In this document: positions 24,301-31,714 of the stretch, one piece after another
How positions within the stretch are numbered: position 1 is the first letter of the stretch
Layout: the number at the start of each line of letters is the position of its first letter
Assembly: GCA_964226685.1 (NCBI GenBank)
Contig: CAXQRU010000090.1
Location: 1 to 34,021 of the forward strand
From: CAXQRU01 sp964226685
Lineage (GTDB): Bacteria > Pseudomonadota > Gammaproteobacteria > Pseudomonadales > Cellvibrionaceae
Length of the DNA stretch: 34,021 bases
Direction: 5' to 3'
Notes under the pieces: model-generated
Told to the model about the DNA's origin: nothing
Seen by the model: only the letters and a program-made list of their open reading frames with translations
Database searches by the model: none
Program-made: the position numbers and the translations under genes

Positions 24301-25765
24301 GCTGCTCACCAATACGTTCGGCAAAGCTTGATATCTCTCTGGCTATATCGACTAACGGCTTGGCCAACACACTGGCTCTGGCGTACAGCGTTAACTGGTT
24401 TTGATCCAGCACAACATTAAGCTCAGCCGCAAAATGTTCAGGCTTAGAAAAGTACACCGCCATTTGTTTTTGCGAATCAAATAAATTCGCAATACACTGC
24501 AAACGGTGAGTGAGATCGGCTGGAATCCATGGATGTTGTTCAAGCTCTACCAATGCAGCGCTAGTGGCTTGATGCCAATCTTCAAAACAATGATCGTTGT
24601 TCGTCTCAACCGTTAAATAGAGACATTCGTGTGCAAGAAAATGCTGACTAGCGGTAAACAACGGCATCACCACGTACTCATTAGACAGCTTAGAAAAATA
24701 AGCACAAACCAGAGCCAATACTTTTTCTATCTCTTGGTAAGGCAAGCTCACCATGGCCGATTGCCAAGGATCATTAGCCACCATTCCTGCACGCAAATAG
24801 GGGCATTGCGTCAATTGACGCCTAGCCAATTGTTTGAGCCAGTAGGACTCCATCTTTCCAAGATCGCCAGCCATGCTTGCTATCAACTCATGATCAAGAA
24901 CCGGCAAGAGCTGTGCGGGCACTTTCATCGGCTCGCACGATAAATCCTGCAACGTACAAAGGACTGCGCCATCTACACAGTGTAAAATGACTCCATCTTG
25001 AGCAGGCTTTAGACTCCCAACCGCACCATCAGATTCAATCAGCTCCATTTGCGTAATCACCGCAATGCCCTCATTAGTGAGCACTTTTGGCAAACACAAA
25101 GCGTTTCCGTAAGGCCCCGCAAACAAAGCCCGAAAACGTTTTCGATTTTCACTAACCGAACAAGCGGGATCAAAGAAACCCAAATGCTTGGGACGTTGGT
25201 ATCTATGATAATAATGACCGTGTGATGTTTGAGGGGTTGCTTGAATAGCGTTTTGAACAAGAGCATCGATTAGCGTTGCAAAAGTTTCTAAACCATGCTG
25301 ATAACACTTGGCGTTCAAGCTTAGAGCGGTTTCTTCCTCATCGATGGAAAAACGCGATTCAATGATGATATCGCCACCGTTAACGGTTTCCGTCATCAAA
25401 TGCCAAGCCACCGCATGTTCAGCATTATCGTTTAATATTGACCACGCGGGCGTATTTAGGCCTCGGTATTCTGGCAATGGGCCATCGTGTAAATTAATGG
25501 CAGCACGCTTTGCCTGAACCAACAATGCCTCAGGCAACACGGATGGGCTATTAATGCTAAAGAGATAATCAAAACTAAATTGCTCGCAAAATTGGGCAAT
25601 TGAATCAATCCAAGGATAAGCTGGCACGCTATCTGGCAATTCTTTGTTAGAACTAATAACCGCTACTACGCGAATACCGCTTGCCTGCAACCGCTTAACA
25701 CATTCGGTGAGCAGCGAACCCTCACCCACTAATAAACAGCTCAAAGAATTTGCCACATCACTCAT
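21308..25765 (-). CDS. Loading NRPS, FT - half C - A (with inserted LLM monooxygenase) - T
   Basis: This is a 1485-aa starter module. A formyltransferase-like domain (1-190) has INLHDGPLPEYRG with N91 and H93, but N129 where formyltransferases have the catalytic Asp (VNGGD). A region at 290-505 resembles only the C-terminal half of a condensation domain, with no HHxxxDG. The adenylation domain (515-730 and 1095-1375) has YTSGSTGKPKG, NMYGPTETTIWST, YRTGDL and K1364. It is split between its A4 and A5 motifs by a luciferase-like flavin monooxygenase (735-1085; WTPERHFGDFGGLYPNPA). The specificity residues read D-I-L-Q-L-G-M-I-W-K, one residue from the classical glycine code DILQLGLIWK. Carrier domain Ser1421 lies in IGGHSLL. 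The C-terminus ends in a strongly basic tail (KRAAARRARRKS). It probably loads and oxidises glycine, then passes it to the PKS. Confidence 0.94.
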   Translation of the reverse strand: MSDVANSLSCLLVGEGSLLTECVKRLQASGIRVVAVISSNKELPDSVPAYPWIDSIAQFCEQFSFDYLFSINSPSVLPEALLVQAKRAAINLHDGPLPEYRGLNTPAWSILNDNAEHAVAWHLMTETVNGGDIIIESRFSIDEEETALSLNAKCYQHGLETFATLIDALVQNAIQATPQTSHGHYYHRYQRPKHLGFFDPACSVSENRKRFRALFAGPYGNALCLPKVLTNEGIAVITQMELIESDGAVGSLKPAQDGVILHCVDGAVLCTLQDLSCEPMKVPAQLLPVLDHELIASMAGDLGKMESYWLKQLARRQLTQCPYLRAGMVANDPWQSAMVSLPYQEIEKVLALVCAYFSKLSNEYVVMPLFTASQHFLAHECLYLTVETNNDHCFEDWHQATSAALVELEQHPWIPADLTHRLQCIANLFDSQKQMAVYFSKPEHFAAELNVVLDQNQLTLYARASVLAKPLVDIAREISSFAERIGEQPIAEISLIDSVQQSQLDTWNQTQADVPFNTIHEAIAAQISKDPERTALIFHDQQWSYQKLDEVSNQIAHGLIKNQVKPGDRVGLMVGRSLAMVACQVAILKAGACFVPMSPEYPKGRLQHMADDGGLACVIVDRDYGLNLPQTPQLSVSFLMASEQKQAPKINVSDSDLAYMIYTSGSTGKPKGVMIEHRQVTNFFVGMDGCIPMAENPTWLAVTSMSFDISILELLWTLTRGFTVVIYDGSDTAATPSYATNMAFGLYYWNVANDQKPGRDAYKLLLEGARFADANGFQSVWTPERHFGDFGGLYPNPAITSAAIATITDNISIRAGSCVLPLHHPVRVAEDWALIDNLSDGRVGLSVAPGWMPNDFVIRPENYDNAKQIMFDGIDQLRKLWRGEPVTFPGPKGDVDVVTLPRPVQPELPLWLTTAGNPDNFKRAGRMGTHLLTHLLGQTLEEVTEKIRLYRQEWRAAGHPGEGQVTLMLHTFVAETDEQAKLLAREPMKNYLKTALFLVEAAAWDFPAFRKMSEEQGKTLDEFFASITDEDMDALLDFAFERYYTTSGLFGSVDQCLAMVTKVKAAGVDEIACLVDYGIEAETVLKHLHFLNQVREQCNQIVANESYGLARLLEEHDITHLQCTPSMARLMLTDESISRGLDRVGTMLVGGEALPLELAHTLVNKVRGPLINMYGPTETTIWSTTKIIDRQTNRITIGGPIANTQTKVVDKNNNTLPIGVPGELLIGGRGVVRGYWQRPELTAERFIELSDGRYYRTGDLVRMGADGAIEYLGRTDFMMKIRGCTVELGEIESRLVAHHSVENAAVVAQQSAGEPRLVAFVTETYKGSVNVDELKVHLEKTLTDFMVPSSIHIIEAMPLTPNAKIDRNRLPDVSVKAVAVEHKVPSSGSEAIVIQIWSELLEREPATIGAQDNFFSIGGHSLLVVPMMSKLKDAFSKPLKLTDLFRYPTVSGLAAYLDKDNTNAEQEITSAAQKRAAARRARRKS
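22511..23563 (-). other. Luciferase-like monooxygenase domain inserted in the A domain
   Basis: Residues about 735-1085 of the loading NRPS form a complete LLM-type (FMN-dependent, bacterial-luciferase family) domain. It starts MAFGLYYWNVAND, continues through SVWTPERHFGDFGG, LSVAPGWMPNDF and LWLTTAGNP, and ends near LKHLHFLNQVREQ. It belongs to the natural-product LLM group that occurs embedded in NRPS and PKS proteins. It lies between SFDISILELLW (A4) and ITHLQCTPS (before A5), so the flanking halves still make a full A domain. Expected action: oxidation of the carrier-bound glycine, probably at nitrogen. Confidence 0.88.
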
Positions 25766-25794
25766 AGAAAACTTATCCCCGGTTTGTCGGTCTT

Positions 25795-28700
25795 TTATTT
25801 TAAGAACACACGAGCATTATAAAATAGTCTCAGCCAGCCACCGTCTTCACCCCAACCTTCTGGCTGATAAGAATTACTGATGGTTCTAAATACGCGCTCG
25901 GGATGAGGCATCAATATCGTTGCACGACCATCACTAGAGCACACGCCGGTAATTCCTCCCACTGAACCATTGGGGTTTGCCGGGTACTTTTGCGTTGGTT
26001 GCAAATGATTGTCAACATAGCGGATGGCCACTAAACACTGCTCTTGATCTTGCGGCTGATCAAACGCCACCAAACCTTCCCCATGAGCAACGGGCACAGG
26101 CAAGTGTGAGCCGGCCATATTAGCCAGCAAAACCGAAGGCGATGATTCAATTTTCACTAAACTGGTTCTGGCTTCAAACTGCTCTGAACGGTTGCGCACA
26201 AAACGCGGCCAGTGATCAGCGCCTGGAATCAAACTTTTTAGATGAGACAACATCTGACAACCATTACACACCCCTAAACTAAAGGTGGTATCGCGCTCAA
26301 AAAATGCTGAGAACTCATCACGCGCTTGGCTATTGTATAAAATGGTTTTTGCCCAACCTTCACCCGCACCTAACACGTCCCCATACGAAAAGCCGCCACA
26401 AGCGACTAAACCTTGCGCCTCAGACAAAGAAAAACGCCCGCTGATAATATCGCTCATATGCACATCGATCGCATCAAAACCAGCGCGATCAAACGCTGCG
26501 GCCATTTCGATTTGACCGTTAACGCCCTGCTCTCTCAACACAGCAATTTTAGGTCGTTTTCCAGAAGCCACGAAGGGAGCAGCAATATTTTCTGAAGGGT
26601 CATAAGTTAACTGGCTCGACAACCCAGGATTGTTGCTGGCAATCTCCGAAAACTCTTGGTCGGCGCATTCAGGATTATCCCGCAAACGCTGAATGTGATA
26701 TGAGGTTTGCGCCCAAGCCTCTTGCAGCTCACCGCGAGAATATTGCATTAATAAATCATCGTTTTGATAAACCGAAATACTCTGATCTACTTGAGCACGA
26801 CCTATTTCAGACACACACTCAGCAATACCCGCTTTTGAAAAACACTCCATAACCGCCTGCTTGTGCTCATCCGCCACCTGCAAGACAGCACCTAGCTCCT
26901 CATTAAATAACAACGCTTTCGCATCACCAGAAGGAAGGCTAATCGATAAACCACAGCGACCCGCAAAGGCCATCTCACAAAGCGTAGCCCACAAACCGCC
27001 ATCAGAACGATCGTGATAAGCTAAACACAAGGACTCATTAATCAACGCTTGCATAGAGCTAAAGAAGCCAGACAATAAAGAAGGCTGATCAAGATCTGGA
27101 GCCACATTACCCATTTGCCCAAAGACCTGAGCTAAGATGGAACCACCTAAGCGAGCTTGTCCACGACCCAAATCAACCAGCAATAAAGACGCTGCTGCAT
27201 TTGGGCGAAGCTCTGGTGTCAATGCTTTACGGGCATCGGTCACGGGTGCAAACGCTGAAATCACCACTGACATCGGAGCGGTCACAGCCTTATCCTGGCC
27301 ATTTTCCTGCCAAGCAGTGCGCATCGACATAGAATCTTTGCCCACAGGAATGGTAATACCCAGTGCCGGCGCCAATTCCATACCAATGGCCTCAACGGTT
27401 CTAAATAATTTTTCATCTTCACCCGGTTGGCCGGCTGCACACATCCAGTTGGCGGACAATACCACTTGGCTTAATTTTTCAATCGGCGCCGCAGCAATAT
27501 TGGTAATCGCCTCACCCACTGCCAAGCGACCCGATGCTGGCGCATTGATCAGCGCTACCGGGTTGCGCTCACCCATCGACATCGCCTCGCCAGCCGTGGT
27601 ATCAAAACTACTGGTGGTAATGGCACAATCCGCAACCGGCACCTGCCATGGCCCCACCATTTGCTCTCTGGCCACAAGCCCAGTAATCGAGCGATCACCG
27701 ATGGTAATTAAAAACTGTTTACTCGCCACACTGGGGTGGCGCAAGATCCGTAGAGCCGCCTCTTTGATATCCATGGATTGGGTATCAAGAGCCGGCAAAT
27801 CGCAGGGCTTGTGCTGATCCTGACGATGCATCTTAGGCGGCTTGCCGAAAAGCACTGACATCGGCAAATCAACGACGGTGGATTCCAACAAAGTGTCATT
27901 CACACGCAAATGCTTCTCGCCAGTGGCCTGCCCCACAATCGCATAAGGACAGCGCTCACGCTGACAAATCGACTCAAATACGGCAATGTTTTCAGGCAAA
28001 ATTGCTAACACATAACGCTCTTGAGATTCATTACACCAAATCTCCAGAGGGCTCATGCCAGGCTCATCGTTAGGCACCGCTCGAATGTCAAACTCGCCTC
28101 CACAGCCACCATCTTTCACCAACTCTGGAAAGGCATTGGATAAGCCACCGGCACCCACATCGTGAATAAAGGCTATCGGGTTGGCCTCACCTCGCTGCCA
28201 GCATTGGTCGATGACTTCTTGACAGCGCCTTTCAATTTCGGGGTTTTGACGCTGTACTGAAGCAAAATCTAAATCTTCCGAAGAACTGCCCGAAGCCATC
28301 GATGAGGCCGCTCCACCGCCCAGCCCAATCAACATAGCTGGGCCACCAAGTACCACCAATTGAGCACCCGGTGCAAACGGTGGTTTTTCAACATGCTCGG
28401 CTCGAATATTACCGTAGCCACCCGCTAACATAATGGGCTTGTGATAACCCCTCTGCTCACCATTAACCGACATTTCAAAGGTTCGGAAATAACCACAAAG
28501 GTTTGGACGGCCAAATTCATTATTAAAGGCGGCGCCACCAATCGGCCCCTCGATCATAATATCCAGTGCCGATACGATACGATTGGGCTTGCCGTACTCA
28601 AGTTCCCAAGGCTGTTCAAAGCCTGGGATAAGCAAGTTGGACACCGAGAAGCCTGTTAAGCCCGCCTTGGGCTTTGAACCGCGCCCAACCGCACCCTCAT

Positions 28701-29646
28701 CTCGGATCTCACCACCAGCGCCGGTTCCGGCACCAGGAAAGGGCGCAATGGCCGTTGGGTGATTATGCGTTTCTACTTTCATTAAAATGGGCATTGGCTC
28801 GATATGATAACCATATACCTGGTTTTGAGGATTGGGGAAAAAGCGGCCAGCGGTTGGGCCTTCAATCACGGCAGCGTTATCAGCATAAGCAGACAAAATA
28901 CCATCGCTATGTTGTTCATAGGTGTTTTTGATCATAGAAAACAATGAACGCTCTTGATCAACCCCATCAATGGTCCAACTGGCATTAAATATTTTGTGAC
29001 GACAATGCTCTGAGTTGGCCTGGGCAAACATCATCAACTCAACATCAATAGGGTTACGACCTAAGCCCTTGAAACCCTCCAGCAAATAATCAATCTCATC
29101 ATCAGCCAAAGCCAAGCCCAAAGATTGGTTCGCCTGTACTAAAGCCTCACGACCACCATTGAGAATATCGACCGCCACAATTGACTTAGGCTCGTGATTC
29201 TCAAACAAAGCGCTGGCCGCATGTATTGAGTCAACCACAATCTCTACCATGCGATCATGCAATAGAGCAGCAATATCGCGATCAAAACCGCTCCCACCAC
29301 TGACATGGTATGCAATGCCCCTCTCAATTCGTCGAACCTCGGTTAAGCCAGCATTGTGAGCTATATCAGTTGCTTTCGACGCCCAAGGCGAAATAGTCCC
29401 CAAACGCGGGATCACCAGGTAAAGCCCCTCTTCACTCACTTCAGCGTGTTCAGGCAGATGGCCGCCTGGGGTCAGCAACGCTCGCAAGGTTTCTTTTTGC
29501 TCATCGGATAGATCTTGATCAGCATGAACAAAATGCACATAACGTGCGCTAACATGACGAATGTCTGCACACTGTGCTTTCAGTGCCGGCAGCAATTTTT
29601 GTTGACGAAAGTCAGACAGCGCTGAAGCGCCAGGGAAAACCAACAT
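25795..29646 (-). CDS. purL: Phosphoribosylformylglycinamidine synthase PurL
   Basis: This is a large single-chain FGAM synthase (1283 aa; E. coli 1295), the fourth step of purine synthesis, using glutamine and ATP. The N-terminal domain starts MLVFPGASALSDFRQQKLL. The synthase core includes FAQANSEHCRHKIFNA, VETHNHPTAIAPFPGAGTG and GGGAASSMASG. The C-terminal class I glutaminase has the nucleophile Cys1127 in LGVCNGCQML and the His/Glu pair in MPHPERV (H1248, E1250). AAGG sits 7 bases before the ATG. A -10-like TACAAT (29682-29687) gives a leader of roughly 30 bases. It is divergent from mltF, as in many gammaproteobacteria. The biosynthetic operon begins 29 bp after its stop. Confidence 0.97.
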   Translation of the reverse strand: MLVFPGASALSDFRQQKLLPALKAQCADIRHVSARYVHFVHADQDLSDEQKETLRALLTPGGHLPEHAEVSEEGLYLVIPRLGTISPWASKATDIAHNAGLTEVRRIERGIAYHVSGGSGFDRDIAALLHDRMVEIVVDSIHAASALFENHEPKSIVAVDILNGGREALVQANQSLGLALADDEIDYLLEGFKGLGRNPIDVELMMFAQANSEHCRHKIFNASWTIDGVDQERSLFSMIKNTYEQHSDGILSAYADNAAVIEGPTAGRFFPNPQNQVYGYHIEPMPILMKVETHNHPTAIAPFPGAGTGAGGEIRDEGAVGRGSKPKAGLTGFSVSNLLIPGFEQPWELEYGKPNRIVSALDIMIEGPIGGAAFNNEFGRPNLCGYFRTFEMSVNGEQRGYHKPIMLAGGYGNIRAEHVEKPPFAPGAQLVVLGGPAMLIGLGGGAASSMASGSSSEDLDFASVQRQNPEIERRCQEVIDQCWQRGEANPIAFIHDVGAGGLSNAFPELVKDGGCGGEFDIRAVPNDEPGMSPLEIWCNESQERYVLAILPENIAVFESICQRERCPYAIVGQATGEKHLRVNDTLLESTVVDLPMSVLFGKPPKMHRQDQHKPCDLPALDTQSMDIKEAALRILRHPSVASKQFLITIGDRSITGLVAREQMVGPWQVPVADCAITTSSFDTTAGEAMSMGERNPVALINAPASGRLAVGEAITNIAAAPIEKLSQVVLSANWMCAAGQPGEDEKLFRTVEAIGMELAPALGITIPVGKDSMSMRTAWQENGQDKAVTAPMSVVISAFAPVTDARKALTPELRPNAAASLLLVDLGRGQARLGGSILAQVFGQMGNVAPDLDQPSLLSGFFSSMQALINESLCLAYHDRSDGGLWATLCEMAFAGRCGLSISLPSGDAKALLFNEELGAVLQVADEHKQAVMECFSKAGIAECVSEIGRAQVDQSISVYQNDDLLMQYSRGELQEAWAQTSYHIQRLRDNPECADQEFSEIASNNPGLSSQLTYDPSENIAAPFVASGKRPKIAVLREQGVNGQIEMAAAFDRAGFDAIDVHMSDIISGRFSLSEAQGLVACGGFSYGDVLGAGEGWAKTILYNSQARDEFSAFFERDTTFSLGVCNGCQMLSHLKSLIPGADHWPRFVRNRSEQFEARTSLVKIESSPSVLLANMAGSHLPVPVAHGEGLVAFDQPQDQEQCLVAIRYVDNHLQPTQKYPANPNGSVGGITGVCSSDGRATILMPHPERVFRTISNSYQPEGWGEDGGWLRLFYNARVFLK
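25816..25821 (-). promoter_or_regulatory. Candidate -10 box of the biosynthetic operon inside the end of purL
   Basis: On the minus strand TATAAT lies within purL codons FYNAR, about 50 bases before the loading-NRPS ATG. No convincing -35 is seen 17 bp upstream. The gap between the purL stop and the NRPS start is only 29 bp and shows no terminator, so readthrough from purL is the other possibility. The NRPS ribosome site is poor (GGGG, about 11 bases before the ATG). Confidence 0.35.
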
Positions 29647-29954
29647 AGCATTACCTTAGGATGGGCTAAATCAAGGGCGGAATTGTACTTGAATTTTGTC
29701 TTAAACGCAGCACGCATCACATAAAAAAGGCATCCAGACTGATTGATTTATGAGCAATAAAGCAAAAAATAGACTATAATTAAATACACAAAAGGGAATA
29801 AGACTGGCAGGTTTTTAGATTATTTTGTCGCAACAAGTCGTCATTCTTTTGCGAATGACACAAAGAGCGTTAAACTGGCCGATACACTAATCAATCATCA
29901 TTCTGCTAATCAAATTGATTAATAGGATAATAAGTAGGTACCTGGGTTATTTCT
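29647..29954. promoter_or_regulatory. 308-bp divergent region between purL and mltF
   Basis: This region holds the starts of both genes and no open frame of note. A TATAAT at 29775-29780 faces mltF, in AT-rich sequence without a clear -35. Further down is a perfect hairpin GTCATTC-TTTTGC-GAATGAC (29840-29859). It would lie in the mltF leader, about 95 bases before its GTG. The rest is AT-rich and shows nothing else I can name. Confidence 0.4.
29682..29687 (-). promoter_or_regulatory. Candidate -10 box of purL
   Basis: TACAAT on the minus strand, about 36 bases before the purL ATG, is followed by TCCGCCC. No good -35 match is visible at 17 bp. I saw no clear PurR operator (consensus ACGCAAACGTTTGCGT). 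Confidence 0.4.
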
Positions 29955-31427
29955 GTGACAACACTTAACGTCAACCTATTGATCACCTATCTGCTGCGAG
30001 TTATCGGCGCGGCATTGATTTTTAGCTTGCCCGTTATTGTGACTCAATCTGGCCAACCCAATCAACTTGAAAAAATTATCGCCTCGGGCAAACTACATGT
30101 CGTCTCTCGCAATGGCCCAACCACCTTTTTTGAAGGCCCACATGGCTATCAAGGTATAGAATATGAACTCGCCGCCGGCTTTGCCAAAGAGCTTGGCGTA
30201 GAGTTAGTGATGCTAGATAGTAATAACTTAATTGAACTATTAGACTCTATTGGCAATGGTGCCGATTTCGCAGCGGCAGGATTGACCATTACTCCAGATC
30301 GCGAAAACATCATGAACTTTACCGAACCCTATATGAGCGTGACCGAACAGCTCATTTACCGACGAGGCAATTTAAAACCATCCTCTATTGCCGAGCTTGA
30401 AAACAAAGAAATCTGGGTAATTGAGGGCAGCTCCCATATCAACACACTTCGCGAGCATAAGAAAAAATACCCCAATATTACATGGCGTGAAGTCAATAAT
30501 ATTGAAATGATCGAACTCATGGAAATGATCCACGATGGCGAAATCGAATACGCCATCATTGATTCACATGTATATAGCATCAACCAAGCTATCTACCCAA
30601 GAGCAAGAGTTGCTTTAGATATTTCAGGAGAAAAGCATTTAGCCTGGGCGTTTCCAAAAAGCAAAGACGATTCCCTATTACAGGCAGCCAAAGTTTATCT
30701 CAATAGTAGAGAAACTACTCGCCTGGCCCGCGCATTAAAGAAAAAATATTTTTTGAATGAAAATGGAATCGACCACAGCAATGCTCTAACGCTCGTCCAA
30801 AGAATGGAAGATAGACTTCCAAAATGGGCACCGTTATTTCAAGAAGTAGCCAATGAATTTGAACTTGACTGGTTATTTCTTGCAGCCATTAGTTATCAAG
30901 AATCACATTGGAATCCCAAAGCAAAATCACCGACTGGTGTTCGCGGAATGATGATGCTCACTCGCGCAACGGCATCCGACTTAGGCATTAAAGATCGAAC
31001 CGACCCCGCTCAAAGTATTTATGGTGGAGCCAAATACTACACTCAAGTATTAAATCGCATACCAGACTCAATTAAAGGGCAAAATCGAAAATGGATGGCT
31101 CTGGCCGCTTACAATGTTGGCTTTGGCCACCTTCAAGATGCAAGAAAACTTGCTAGGCAGTTAGGTAAAAATCCGGACTTGTGGAGCGATGTAAAAGAAG
31201 TGCTGCCCCTGCTCTCAAAACCCAAATACTATAAAAACACAAGGCATGGATACGCTCGAGGCTGGGAACCAGTTGAGTACGTTGAAAATATTCGCCAGTT
31301 CCACAACGTACTCACTCAATATCATCAAATAGAAAAAAGAAAGAACATAGCAAACCAAAAGTCTGAAGAAGAAAAGGAACTGTTACCCGTGGATTATTCT
31401 CAAGCCGAAGGCTTATCCGTCATGTAG
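29955..31427 (+). CDS. mltF: Membrane-bound lytic murein transglycosylase MltF
   Basis: This 490-aa protein cleaves peptidoglycan strands at the periplasmic face of the envelope. It starts at GTG 29955. An N-terminal hydrophobic segment (about 8-30, LLITYLLRVIGAALIFSLPVIV) exports or anchors it. A family 3 solute-binding-like domain follows (about 38-270; LHVVSRNGPTTFFEG, GYQGIEYELA). The C-terminal lysozyme-like SLT domain (about 290-430) has catalytic Glu316 in AISYQESHWNP, then TGVRGMMMLT and LAAYNVGFGHL. The ribosome site is weak. It matches E. coli MltF in architecture and in its divergent position next to purL. Confidence 0.95.
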   Translation: MTTLNVNLLITYLLRVIGAALIFSLPVIVTQSGQPNQLEKIIASGKLHVVSRNGPTTFFEGPHGYQGIEYELAAGFAKELGVELVMLDSNNLIELLDSIGNGADFAAAGLTITPDRENIMNFTEPYMSVTEQLIYRRGNLKPSSIAELENKEIWVIEGSSHINTLREHKKKYPNITWREVNNIEMIELMEMIHDGEIEYAIIDSHVYSINQAIYPRARVALDISGEKHLAWAFPKSKDDSLLQAAKVYLNSRETTRLARALKKKYFLNENGIDHSNALTLVQRMEDRLPKWAPLFQEVANEFELDWLFLAAISYQESHWNPKAKSPTGVRGMMMLTRATASDLGIKDRTDPAQSIYGGAKYYTQVLNRIPDSIKGQNRKWMALAAYNVGFGHLQDARKLARQLGKNPDLWSDVKEVLPLLSKPKYYKNTRHGYARGWEPVEYVENIRQFHNVLTQYHQIEKRKNIANQKSEEEKELLPVDYSQAEGLSVM

Positions 31428-31662
31428 CGAGCAACGATAATTATCATTCGACACGATTTTTTAAACGCCCTCAGAATATATTCTTGTTGTTTTTCTATTT
31501 CAAAGCCAGCTTGTTTTAGTAAAAAAACAAAAGATTGCTTAATTTTTCTATTGAAAAAAAACAACCCAGCATTCTCTTGACAAAATTTCTCATCATTTAC
31601 CCTTTACAAAAATTCATTTGCTTACACAATCAATTAAAAATAAACAAAGCCATAGGTTCCAT

Positions 31663-31675
31663 CTCTGTGACAGAG
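31663..31675. promoter_or_regulatory. Operator-like palindrome before the glycosyltransferase gene
   Basis: CTCTGT-G-ACAGAG is a perfect 6-1-6 palindrome. It lies just upstream of TATCAT (31681-31686), a possible -10 box about 29 bases before the start codon. A TTGACA at 31577-31582 further upstream lacks a matching -10 at proper spacing. The 287-bp gap after mltF is otherwise AT-rich. No regulator can be named. Confidence 0.35.
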
Positions 31676-31714
31676 TAAGCTATCATAACGCACCCTTTTA
31701 TTAGACCAAGACCC

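Noticed and set aside
11093..25765. Horizontal transfer of the cluster by a mobile element
   Set aside because: No transposase, integrase, terminal repeats or tRNA target site is visible, and base composition looks by eye like the flanks. Transfer remains possible but is not supported here.
27137..27817. 226-aa open frame antisense to purL
   Set aside because: It lies wholly inside a firmly identified purL, shows low-complexity shadow composition and has no recognisable motif or ribosome site.
31434..31452. Fur-box-like GATAATTATCATT after mltF
   Set aside because: About 11 of 19 positions match by eye, it lacks the 7-1-7 symmetry, and it lies just after a stop codon about 260 bases from the next start with no iron gene nearby.
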